From contig JAAENB010000966.1 of assembly GCA_024224995.1 (NCBI GenBank), positions 1-18,201 on the forward strand: 18,201 nucleotides of DNA, written 5' to 3'. This DNA comes from a bacterium (GTDB lineage: Bacteria > Spirochaetota > UBA4802 > UBA5550). Below are positions 8,601 through 14,762 of this stretch, piece by piece. The position numbers and the translations under genes were made by a program. Position 1 is the first letter of the stretch. Each line of letters begins with the position of its first letter. The notes beneath the pieces were generated by a model. It ran no database searches, was not told the DNA's origin, and worked only from the letters and a program-made list of their open reading frames with translations.

Positions 8601-8952
8601 GACTATGGGGATCCTGTAATAGGGGATCACCGCCGCTTAGAGTCACGCCGCCGCCTGTTTTGAAGTAATACTCTTTATCTCTTGAAACAACTTCCATTAT
8701 GTCGGAAATTGAATAATTGCTATGAGGCGCTATGGCAGGTTGAACGGAGAGCGCTTCGGGATTTTGGCACCATAAACATCTCAACTGGCACCCCTGAAAG
8801 AAGATTGTTGTACGAATACCGGGACCGTCATGAACACAGCTGCGTTGAATGTTCAGGATTCTCAATTTGTCGGTACGTAAGCTCCGGCTATTTTGAATAG
8901 ATTGATCTGTTTCCCGTTCTATTACTGGTTGTTCATATTGAGCAGTCCCCAT
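5605..8952 (-). CDS. Glycyl-radical activase and glycyl radical enzyme fused in one polypeptide
   Basis: A 1115-residue protein. The frame opens 13 codons earlier, but the ATG at 8952-8950 has AAAGGAG six bases upstream, while the earlier ATG has none and lies in the operator palindrome. Residues about 28-278 are a radical SAM activase: SVHDGPGIR-like CVHDGPGIR, then cysteines 55, 59 and 62 (C-x3-C-x2-C) and GGVTLSGGDPLLQ. There is no extra ferredoxin insert. Residues about 300-1115 are a PFL-like glycyl radical enzyme with thiyl Cys716 in GCVEP and glycyl radical Gly1092 in RVAGYCAYF. GCVEP matches diol/glycerol dehydratase, choline lyase and related enzymes rather than pyruvate formate-lyase, which has two adjacent cysteines. 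The substrate cannot be read from sequence. The enzyme is strictly anaerobic and cytoplasmic. The two functions are normally separate genes, so the fusion is unusual. Confidence 0.92.
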   Translation of the reverse strand: MGTAQYEQPVIERETDQSIQNSRSLRTDKLRILNIQRSCVHDGPGIRTTIFFQGCQLRCLWCQNPEALSVQPAIAPHSNYSISDIMEVVSRDKEYYFKTGGGVTLSGGDPLLQDPHSLIRLLKLLKKEKIHVSVETALHVPRENISKIAPYIDLFLIDLKVVGHDRLHKQYTKQDSELIHSNIKKLVHLNAAIKFRMVIVSGFNDMESSIQATAYFLKAINHNSIELLKYHNMYEDKARRLNLEQESLNITQDQSLAALLSSIDLFKSFGINAECFDLDSRTNKAVFTRRVYDIQNDIRESDYHLCLEVSGLKTKFYKKHGFKKPTPIHRAERLSYVLKNKETVIYPNELLVGNFTSKRVGGQVWEEHFGVLLGSIIHQVNRQTPVSFKISLKDKLAFYFKILPFWLRHSLIRKVNPSVRDFMLTIARASDMSTGFNNNMAAIAHFIVNFERVLELGTTGIIKEIEATRKENPRNNQDFYNGAIIALKGLEAFAEKYSNSLLLQAREEKDPLRRKELEEMAGICKQVPRHPARTYHEALQCMLFLQIALCIESYENAVSFGRLDQVLYPYYKRDKEAGLLSYEKAKELLALFILKMDEAVLVSDGDTYLRISRLFETQSTDQSVTAGGLDKDGNDATNDLTYMLLDICELQPLAVNMTARIHNNSPIEYLDRLAEVYINGAPMPALYNDELYIKTLKKHYPETTEQDARNYSIVGCVEPNASDDHFGNTDCANMNVVLPFLQALKGEEHDLWNHGFFDQLGKIITKFIEYHFRRKNKFSKFVLSKYTNRRNRKKIKKASSSYDPPANMDELLERFQVRLNHLASAILTDHQKIEKILRENFTTPLASTLFKGCIESGKDAYEGGASINSSGIQAVGITDVADSLHAINEVVYKKKLYSIDDIIKAIDNNFEGGSFQEIRSALLEVPKYGNDGSRETQDWVNRALQAYVNALNSVENCPRNGIYTAGYYALNVNIIYGLRTPALPSGRLRGVPLANSVAPHYGMEMADLLSSLNSIAGVDYVNYAPNGTTVTFTIDSGLFQGPHGVRNLSGMISTYFKKGGMQFQPNVIDRKILLEAYKNPEKHKYLLVRVAGYCAYFNDLSDELKIAIINRTCYS

Positions 8953-8981
8953 TTTTAACTCCTTTGAAGTTGTAATTATAT

Positions 8982-9024
8982 GATGGCTCATAACATGTAC
9001 CGTCGGTACATGTTATGAGCCATC
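8982..9024. promoter_or_regulatory. 43-bp palindromic operator candidate
   Basis: Two perfectly complementary 21-base arms (8982-9002 and 9004-9024) surround a single central base. The core is ACATGTACCGTCGGTACATG. The outer end overlaps the -10 box of the promoter read towards the glycyl radical gene, and the rest covers the expected transcription start, a classic repressor position. TetR-family operators are commonly palindromes of this kind with ACC-N-GGT centres, and a TetR gene lies 2.1 kb upstream on the same strand. The pairing of regulator and site is inferred. As RNA it would also form a very strong hairpin 17 bases before the Shine-Dalgarno. Confidence 0.7.
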
Positions 9025-9051
9025 TATACAAACTTTCCAGGTAGTCGTCAA
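9023..9051 (-). promoter_or_regulatory. Sigma-70-type promoter of the glycyl radical enzyme gene
   Basis: On the minus strand, TTGACG (9051-9046) and TATAGA (9028-9023) are separated by 17 bases. The -35 matches five of six consensus positions and the -10 four. Transcription would start near 9016, inside the palindrome, leaving a leader of about 65 bases before the ATG at 8952. The -35 lies three bases downstream of a T7G9 (minus: C9A7) homopolymer. Confidence 0.6.
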
Positions 9052-9054
9052 GTG

Positions 9055-9070
9055 TTTTTTTGGGGGGGGG
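9055..9070. repeat. T7G9 homopolymer tract beside the promoter
   Basis: Seven T (9055-9061) are followed directly by nine G (9062-9070). On the minus strand this reads C9A7 and ends three bases before the -35 box of the glycyl radical gene. Homopolymers of this length are prone to slipped-strand length change. The tract lies where a length change would alter upstream promoter geometry. Confidence 0.8.
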
Positions 9071-9111
9071 CAGCAAAAAGCCAGGAGCAGTTTAATTTTT
9101 TAGGTACGCTC

Positions 9112-9215
9112 GGGAATTAGTCCTGTCTTTCCTCCACCTATGTGATAATACGTCCTGTATTGCACATAGGCGTCGCCATCGTGGCTCCTGTTCCGGAAAG
9201 ACAGGACTAATTCCC
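9112..9215. repeat. 104-bp cloverleaf-like inverted repeat element
   Basis: Outer arms 9112-9132 and 9195-9215 are perfect 21-bp complements (ends GGGAATTAG and CTAATTCCC). The 62-base interior folds into two further arms: CCTATGTG (9137-9144) with CACATAGG (9163-9170), continued by AATAC/GTATT around loop GTCCT, and GCCA/TGGC at 9175-9178 and 9182-9185. It lies between copy 2 of the AAA-like gene and the glycyl radical promoter. No ORF, U-tract or flanking target duplication is seen. It could be a small non-autonomous mobile element, a REP-type repeat or a structured RNA; I cannot choose among them. Confidence 0.65.
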
Positions 9216-9293
9216 TGATATCGTTATAGAACCAAAAAGATCCGACTGCACCCAAAAAGCCTTTTAAACTGCTGTTTCTTATTTGATGAAACT

Positions 9294-11054
9294 TTAAATT
9301 TTCACCATCCTCTCAAGCTTGTTCGATGACAATATAATAATTATTTTTATAAGAGAGTCTGCATCTCCACTGACTATCTTTTTGTCCTGTATATATTTTA
9401 AGATCTGTTTTTCCGCTTCCCCGTATGCCGCATCTACGGCATTACTGTCCTTCTTCAATTCATCGGCTTTAATATATTTCAATTCTATTATATAACTGTA
9501 CTTCGTGATCTCGGAAGTCAGGGTATCCTTTTCCAGCCATATATCGGCGTACCCTTTGTTCATTTCCGGCTCGGAGTGGACTCTGAAAAGCGGCAGCAGG
9601 TTTAGATAGGCCAATAGGAAAAGCTTTATTCCTTCTTCATGAAAGGTGAAATCACGAATAGAGCAGGCTTCATAAAATTTTCCCGTTACATAATTAAAAA
9701 AATCTTCCCATTCTCCTTTGCGCGCCATATTCATTAAAAACCGTTCCAGGTCAAAGGTATCAATCTTTAACTCTCCATAAACATCATTCATGCTCTCTCT
9801 AATATAATCCCAGAACATTCCCTCTATTGCCCTGTTTGGTATTTCAAAATCAAAAAAACCTGAGCCTTGATGATTTTTTATGGTAGTGAGGCCCAAATAG
9901 TATAGAAGACTTGTAAATTTCCTCCTGTCTATTATATCTCCTATGGAGAAGCTGGTGACCAGTTTTGCCGATAGAACCTGTTCATTAAGCATTTCCTTTA
10001 AAATACTGAAATTGCCGTTCAGTTTGTTATCCATTACAATCAGGTAACGAAGCTTTCCGTAATCGGTTCGTATATTATCATCAACCAGGTTGAGCGGGAT
10101 TTCTTTTTCCTGGAGGTATTTGTTTACATAATATAATACCATATCCGTATTATATACTCTTTCAGTTGTATTTGAGGAAAAACAATAGTTGTTATAATAT
10201 TCATTCATGATTTGTGTTGATTTTTTTCTCTCTTCTTTTTTTATCAGATTTTTTCCCTCATAATAGTCAAGAAATCTTTCTATATCGTCACGGGTAAAAC
10301 CTAACATTGAATTAAACATTTTTGTTCCCGATATATTATCACCTATATTAAAACCGCTTGTCACATCGGCCATTACCAGGGGGGATACGCCCGTTATAAA
10401 AAGCCGGTCTATGGCTCGTGATTCCGTTCCTCCTTTTATTACCGCGAAAAAACTTCTTAAAAATCCACCCGCGTGAGTTATTTTCTCATTCCGGTCTTTT
10501 CCATGTTCTATTAATATATTGTTTGCGAAGTTATCATATTCGTCTATAAGAAGGTAGAACCTGACTTTCAGCAATTGGAGTTTTGTCAGAAAATGTTTTA
10601 ATATATCTCCCGCGTCTTTAATTGCTTTTAGTTCTTCAAAGTCAATATCCTGAATATTTTTTAAATGTTTATACTTACCAAGAAATAACTCAATACAATT
10701 AAGAACATGAAGCCGAAAAGATACTTCTATTTCCTCTATTGGCCCGTTTGATTTTACAAATGACAGGTTAAATCGTAAGATGGGGTAGCTGCTTTTCAGC
10801 CGTGTGGGATTCTTTCCTATATACGTATCTTTAAACAGCTCTTCAAACCGCTCTTTCATGTTTATATCGTAATAATGCTCCAGAAGTGAGATAAAGAGTG
10901 TTTTGCCGAATCTTCGAGGCCGAAGAAAAAAAAGATACTGTGATCCCTGGCTCTCCAGTTTTTCTATATACCTTGTTTTATCCACAAAATAATAATTTTC
11001 CGATTTTAATAGTTCATAATTACTAATTCCATAAGGTATCATCTTGTAGTTCAT
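9294..11054 (-). CDS. AAA-ATPase-like protein with C-terminal PD-(D/E)XK nuclease-like domain, copy 2
   Basis: A 586-residue paralogue of the protein at 3672-5432, colinear with it and without a net length difference. It keeps the P-loop RPRRFGKT (45-52), Walker B YLLIDEYD (167-174), and the nuclease-like core GYADIWLE and YIIELKYIK near 501-529. Its start is preceded by AAGGAA, a little weaker than in copy 1. It lies between the TetR gene and the glycyl radical gene, so if those two were once neighbours, this copy separates them. Long exact DNA matches to copy 1 persist (for example around 10369-10500 against 4740-4860), consistent with recent duplication or gene conversion. Function is unknown beyond the predicted ATPase and nuclease folds. 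Confidence 0.9.
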   Translation of the reverse strand: MNYKMIPYGISNYELLKSENYYFVDKTRYIEKLESQGSQYLFFLRPRRFGKTLFISLLEHYYDINMKERFEELFKDTYIGKNPTRLKSSYPILRFNLSFVKSNGPIEEIEVSFRLHVLNCIELFLGKYKHLKNIQDIDFEELKAIKDAGDILKHFLTKLQLLKVRFYLLIDEYDNFANNILIEHGKDRNEKITHAGGFLRSFFAVIKGGTESRAIDRLFITGVSPLVMADVTSGFNIGDNISGTKMFNSMLGFTRDDIERFLDYYEGKNLIKKEERKKSTQIMNEYYNNYCFSSNTTERVYNTDMVLYYVNKYLQEKEIPLNLVDDNIRTDYGKLRYLIVMDNKLNGNFSILKEMLNEQVLSAKLVTSFSIGDIIDRRKFTSLLYYLGLTTIKNHQGSGFFDFEIPNRAIEGMFWDYIRESMNDVYGELKIDTFDLERFLMNMARKGEWEDFFNYVTGKFYEACSIRDFTFHEEGIKLFLLAYLNLLPLFRVHSEPEMNKGYADIWLEKDTLTSEITKYSYIIELKYIKADELKKDSNAVDAAYGEAEKQILKYIQDKKIVSGDADSLIKIIIILSSNKLERMVKI

Positions 11055-11126
11055 TATTTTTTCCTTGAGTACGGACCATTATACAATACTATCTACCAGG
11101 AAAATATCCTTCAACAATTTTTTAAT
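11055..11126 (-). promoter_or_regulatory. Conserved 5' leader and probable promoter of AAA-like copy 2
   Basis: This stretch matches 5433-5504 at all but five of 72 positions. On the minus strand it contains a perfect TATAAT at 11083-11078 where copy 1 has TATAAC, while the alternative -10 is TAGTAT here against TAATAT in copy 1. It occupies almost the whole gap between this gene and the TetR stop at 11134, so copy 2 probably has its own promoter rather than depending only on TetR readthrough. Confidence 0.5.
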
Positions 11127-11133
11127 AACACCT

Positions 11134-11712
11134 TCAGAGCATTATTCCATGCAAAAGATACCGGATTGCGGTGTGCACCTTTTCCGACAATTCCTTTTCT
11201 GTAATACCGGAACTTAACAGGTAGAAGACCTGGGCTCGCACCAGTTCAAAAACCAATTCCGGATTCACGTCATTTTTAAAAATCCCTTTTTCAATTCCAC
11301 TTTCGATGAAATTAACAATTATACCGGTTAGTTCATCCTGAAGCTGTAAAATCGAATGCCGGATTTCCGGGTACTCAAGAAAAATTTCTTCAATCCTCTT
11401 TGTCTGTGTACCGGCAATAAGAGCAGGAACCTCATTGATTATTTCTTCCCATGCGGTAAAATAATTTTCAGCGTCAAATTCAATGGATCCCACAATATCA
11501 CCAATCCTGGTTCTTATGCCAAGGATATGATCTGTAATGACCTGTTTCACCAGCTCTTTTTTGCTCTTAACCATTTTATAAAGAGTCTTTTTAGCCAATC
11601 CCAGGTCTTCGGCAAGGGAATCCATATTCCAGCCCTTAAGCCCGCTTTCAAAAATGAGCTCCATTGCCTTGAGCCGCAGGTTTTCTTTTAGTATTTCATT
11701 GTCAACTTTCAT
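11134..11712 (-). CDS. TetR-family transcriptional regulator
   Basis: A 192-residue protein of typical family length. The N-terminal helix-turn-helix is clear at about residues 29-48 (MDSLAEDLGLAKKTLYKMV), followed by the usual KSKKELV segment. The rest is a helical ligand-binding and dimerisation domain. A modest AAGG lies seven bases before the ATG. TetR proteins generally repress neighbouring or divergent genes until a small ligand binds. Two targets are near: the palindrome at 8982-9024 before the glycyl radical gene, and the divergent beta-helix lipoprotein gene. I favour the palindrome on symmetry, but nothing in the sequence proves it. The ligand is unknown and might be the radical enzyme's substrate. 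Confidence 0.92.
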   Translation of the reverse strand: MKVDNEILKENLRLKAMELIFESGLKGWNMDSLAEDLGLAKKTLYKMVKSKKELVKQVITDHILGIRTRIGDIVGSIEFDAENYFTAWEEIINEVPALIAGTQTKRIEEIFLEYPEIRHSILQLQDELTGIIVNFIESGIEKGIFKNDVNPELVFELVRAQVFYLLSSGITEKELSEKVHTAIRYLLHGIML

Positions 11713-11749
11713 ATTTAACCTTTTTTATTGCTTTACCCTTCTTACACTC

Positions 11750-11778
11750 AGGCTATGCACCTGGTGTATTTATGTCAA
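11750..11778 (-). promoter_or_regulatory. Possible TetR gene promoter with strong -35 and weak -10
   Basis: On the minus strand a perfect TTGACA (11778-11773) is followed after 17 bases by TAGCCT (11755-11750), a poor -10. The spacer contains the short dyad CACCAGGTG, which could bind a regulator. A good -35 with a bad -10 fits a regulated or weak promoter. The resulting leader would be about 30 bases. Confidence 0.3.
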
Positions 11779-11842
11779 TATAAATTTCCCGATGTCCGTG
11801 TCTAAAAAGAACCAGGACTTTTTTTCTAAATTTAAATAAATT

Positions 11843-11875
11843 TTGGCAAAATATGGTCAAATTTGATACTATAAT
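11843..11875 (+). promoter_or_regulatory. Possible promoter of the beta-helix lipoprotein gene
   Basis: A perfect TATAAT lies at 11870-11875, 41 bases before the lipoprotein start codon. The best upstream match, TTGGCA (11843-11848), is 21 bases away, too far for a standard promoter; TACTAT at 11867-11872 would give an 18-base spacer. The palindrome TCAAATTTGA (11857-11866) lies between the boxes and may be a regulator site. The exact arrangement is uncertain. Confidence 0.35.
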
Positions 11876-11916
11876 AGTATATAGATACCGCAACAGCCGG
11901 ATTGGAGGTTATTATC

Positions 11917-14241
11917 ATGAAACAAAAGAACTTTCTTATGATCCGTTTTCTTTTCATTGCAGCTATCACACTTATTCTGTCTAATTGTGATTACGGCAAT
12001 ACCATTGGTTCCAAAAGCATTTCCGAAAAAGAGGCTCTGTTTTCCATCTCAAGCTCCTGCATTGCCTATGTGCATAATGCCGGAGATGACAGCAATGACG
12101 GAAGCCGTGATTTTCCATTGCAGCATATTCAAACAGGGATTGACCAGCTTGCGGCTCTTTGTGGGTCGGGTGAAGTTCGTGCCGCTGCCGGCGTATACAG
12201 TGAAAATCTGACTCTGGCGCCTGAGGTTTCTCTTTACGGCAGTTATAACAGTCTCGATTGGGATGATAGAAATAATATTGAGCGAGATAACCCGGTGTAT
12301 AGTACGCACATTGATGGAGGAACGGACCGGGCAATTCAGGGAGGGGCGCTTGTTGATGCCTCAGTTGTTGTTGACGGCTTTGTAATATATTCAACCACCG
12401 AACATGTTGTGTGGCTGAATAATTCATCTCCTACAGTGAGTAATAACACCATTGAAAATAATAATACCTCTGTTGGATTTGGTTCCGGCATCTATGGCAG
12501 AAGTTCATTTTCTCAGATTCTCAATAATACCATTACCGGGGGAAAGGCGGATTATAATTACGCGCTGGCAATGACGGTGAACTCATCACCCGTAATTGAT
12601 GGCAATACTATTTTTGGGGGACATGCCAACACTACTATTGGTATTAAAATTTCCGATTCATCGGCGCTCATTACGAACAATATTGAGATCAATGGCGGTG
12701 AAGGAGAAAATACATACGCCTTAGAAATTGATGAAGCAACTCCCGTTGGCGGACTTGCCTTGCATTTTATTACCATGAGAAATAATTTAATTAATGGCGG
12801 CACAGCAACAACCAGGTCCTATGGAATTAAAGACGAAACCTCTTCTTTGATAATAGAGAACAACATCATCAAAGGAGGCGTTGCAGATGTTGAACACCGC
12901 GCCATTGAGATCACCCTTCGTGCTGATGCGGTAATTCAAATAAACAGCAATAATACTATTAATGGCGGCTCCGGTGGTGATTATTCCATTGGTATTGCTC
13001 TCATAAGCATGGGCTCTGTGCCAAATCCTGACGTTGCAATTACGGGAAATGAAATATATGGCGGTGATTGTGTGGAAAGGACAACTGGTATTTCCATATC
13101 AAGTACAATGGGGCTAATCGCGAATAATAAAATTACCGGTGGCGTAACGGGATCATCGGGCACGGCCAGGGCCAAAGGTATTTATGTTAGTTTCTCTGAC
13201 GCGATAATAAAAGAGAATACAATTTACGCGGGGAAAAGTCTGGTAACATCGGGAATTCGGGTAAATAGAGGCGAACCGGACATATCCGGCAATACAATCG
13301 ATGGTTCCAAAGCAGTCGTATTAGCAACGGGCATTACCATCTTTGGCTCACCAAAGATTTATGAGAATGAAATACTTGGTGGTTCTTCAGATCACCATTC
13401 CTATGGTATTGACATCGTTGTTGGAGAACCGCTCATTTATAATAACATCACAATCTCCGGAGGCAGCGGTCTGCACACAACTATTGGAATAGATGTGAGA
13501 ACCGGCGCTTCATCTGACATATATAAAAATCAAAAAATATATGGCGGTTCCGGAGACCTGTCAATTGGCATTTTAAACCAGTGTGACGGCACTCCTCCTG
13601 TTCAAATTTATAACAATTACATTCACGGAGGGGAGGGGGGAAGCCAATCCCAGGGTATTAATAATTACTATAGTGCTGAGTCAACAATTTTTGCGAATGA
13701 GATCCATGGCGGCAAGGGTGCTGAATCCATTGGCATGATAAGCTTTTCCGCCATTGGAACTGCACCTGAAATGACATTCTTTAATAATACGGTACATGGC
13801 GGCAGCGGAGCCCGTACTACCGGTATATCAACCTGGGGTTTCAAAGTTCTTATGTATAACAATACAATATACGGCGGTGACGGCACGGCCGGAGTCTTCT
13901 GTGTTGATAATCATGATACAAGTTCATCAATTATTAATAACATTATATTTTCACCGGAAGAGGGACCATCGAAGTATGGAATCAAAAATGACGCCTCAAG
14001 TACACCCGATGTGCTGTATAATGATATCTATGTTGTTGATGACCTGGGAACGCCGTATATTGGTATCGATAAAAATATTTTTGAAAAACCCTATTTCGTA
14101 AGCGATACGGACTGGCATTTCTCAGCCATGACGCCGCTTTCAATTAAGGAAGGGGGCATGGAACTGGTGTCTGTTACCGATGATAAGGATGGAATGCCCC
14201 GTACTGTTTTATACTCCATGGGGGCTTATGAGGACTGGTAA
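11917..14241 (+). CDS. Surface lipoprotein with right-handed parallel beta-helix repeats
   Basis: A 774-residue protein. ATG 11917 has GGAGG eight bases upstream; an in-frame TTG at 11902 lies within that ribosome-binding site and is rejected. A hydrophobic signal peptide ends in lipobox LSNC with Cys24. Next comes a DUF1565-like entry segment near residues 50-75 (YVHNAGDDSNDGSRDFPLQH), then most of the length is about seventeen coils each marked by N-x-I/V-x-GG (NNTITGG, NNLINGG, GNEIYGG, NNYIHGG, ANEIHGG). The tail, near DKDGMPRTVLYSMGAYE, is the usual end of such proteins. These folds occur in polysaccharide lyases, adhesins and surface proteins; no catalytic residues can be assigned. Likely location is the outer membrane surface or periplasm. 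It is divergent from the TetR gene and convergent with the cupin gene, with an 11-base gap. Confidence 0.85.
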   Translation: MKQKNFLMIRFLFIAAITLILSNCDYGNTIGSKSISEKEALFSISSSCIAYVHNAGDDSNDGSRDFPLQHIQTGIDQLAALCGSGEVRAAAGVYSENLTLAPEVSLYGSYNSLDWDDRNNIERDNPVYSTHIDGGTDRAIQGGALVDASVVVDGFVIYSTTEHVVWLNNSSPTVSNNTIENNNTSVGFGSGIYGRSSFSQILNNTITGGKADYNYALAMTVNSSPVIDGNTIFGGHANTTIGIKISDSSALITNNIEINGGEGENTYALEIDEATPVGGLALHFITMRNNLINGGTATTRSYGIKDETSSLIIENNIIKGGVADVEHRAIEITLRADAVIQINSNNTINGGSGGDYSIGIALISMGSVPNPDVAITGNEIYGGDCVERTTGISISSTMGLIANNKITGGVTGSSGTARAKGIYVSFSDAIIKENTIYAGKSLVTSGIRVNRGEPDISGNTIDGSKAVVLATGITIFGSPKIYENEILGGSSDHHSYGIDIVVGEPLIYNNITISGGSGLHTTIGIDVRTGASSDIYKNQKIYGGSGDLSIGILNQCDGTPPVQIYNNYIHGGEGGSQSQGINNYYSAESTIFANEIHGGKGAESIGMISFSAIGTAPEMTFFNNTVHGGSGARTTGISTWGFKVLMYNNTIYGGDGTAGVFCVDNHDTSSSIINNIIFSPEEGPSKYGIKNDASSTPDVLYNDIYVVDDLGTPYIGIDKNIFEKPYFVSDTDWHFSAMTPLSIKEGGMELVSVTDDKDGMPRTVLYSMGAYEDW

Positions 14242-14252
14242 TAGACGTCTAT

Positions 14253-14597
14253 TTAAGATACAAATACCGTCTTTTTATCGGGTTTTGGAGCTTTGATTAC
14301 CATAAAAGAAAGGTCTTCATCGCTTTCATTATACCAGCAGTGTAAAATATCCTTAGGACTTTCAATGAGAGTATGCTCTTGAACGGTCTCTTTTTCTTCT
14401 CCAATTTCAACTACACCGCTGCCTTTTAAGACATAAAAAGCAACATCAACCGGCGTAATGTGCTTTTTTAACGATTGACCGGGTTTTAGGGTGATAATCG
14501 TTATCATTGCGTCTTTTGTGTTATAGAGGTTTCTTGCGTCAACATTGTGCGCGTTTTCCATTATCGCTGTCTCTGATAGTTTTTTTGTGATAATCAT
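14253..14597 (-). CDS. Small single-domain cupin protein
   Basis: A 114-residue protein with one cupin barrel. Motif 1 is degenerate: PGQSLKKHITP (39-49) keeps one histidine, His46, then YVLKGSG. Motif 2, PKDILHCWYN (81-90), keeps His86 and Asn90. With only two of the usual metal ligands clear, it may bind metal weakly or act as a small-molecule sensor or isomerase. AAAGGAG stands five bases before the ATG, an excellent ribosome-binding site. It has its own promoter at 14632-14660 and faces the lipoprotein gene tail to tail. No partner gene is evident and the substrate is unknown. Confidence 0.8.
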   Translation of the reverse strand: MIITKKLSETAIMENAHNVDARNLYNTKDAMITIITLKPGQSLKKHITPVDVAFYVLKGSGVVEIGEEKETVQEHTLIESPKDILHCWYNESDEDLSFMVIKAPKPDKKTVFVS

Positions 14598-14631
14598 GTT
14601 TTTCTCCTTTTTGGCCGACCGCCGATCTCAG

Positions 14632-14660
14632 TTTTTAAAATGGATTGAGCTTTGTGTCAA
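14632..14660 (-). promoter_or_regulatory. Promoter of the cupin gene
   Basis: On the minus strand, perfect TTGACA (14660-14655) and TAAAAA (14637-14632) are exactly 17 bases apart, about 35 bases before the cupin ATG at 14597. The -10 matches four of six positions. Confidence 0.55.
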
Positions 14661-14707
14661 CAAGAAAACTTTCTAACCGGAAACAGGGAAAAAATTAAAA
14701 TAGTGAA

Positions 14708-14738
14708 TTGACAATTTTACTTTGTGTAAGAGTATTAA
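14708..14738 (+). promoter_or_regulatory. Possible promoter of the TonB-like lipoprotein gene
   Basis: A perfect TTGACA at 14708-14713 is followed by TATTAA at 14733-14738 with a 19-base spacer, slightly long; AGTATT at 14731 would give 17. It stands 24 bases before the ATG at 14763. It is divergent from the cupin promoter, with about 50 bases between the two -35 boxes. Confidence 0.4.
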
Positions 14739-14762
14739 TCAAATGAACGATATGGGGTACCC

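Noticed and set aside
8953..8991. Upstream start of the glycyl radical gene at 8991
   Set aside because: No Shine-Dalgarno precedes it and it lies inside the palindrome; the ATG at 8952 has an ideal AAAGGAG at six bases.
9112..9215. Integron attC site
   Set aside because: The folded size is right, but no GTTRRRY or complementary RYYYAAC core sites are present and no integrase or cassette is nearby.
9112..9215. Rho-independent terminator for AAA-like copy 2
   Set aside because: The stem is separated by a 62-base interior and neither side is followed by a T-run.
11756..11768. Dyad around GCACCTGGTG as a second copy of the TetR operator
   Set aside because: It shares only ACC/GGT half-sites with the 8982-9024 palindrome, has a one-base rather than three-base centre, and contains mismatches.
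11981..12427. 148-codon minus-strand ORF inside the beta-helix lipoprotein gene
   Set aside because: It is fully antisense to a gene with signal peptide and clear repeats, and its His/Gln/Arg-rich composition is that of a shadow frame.
14241..14252. Palindrome ATAGACGTCTAT between the convergent lipoprotein and cupin genes
   Set aside because: It has no loop and no T-run, so it cannot form a standard bidirectional terminator; probably chance or a minor protein site.
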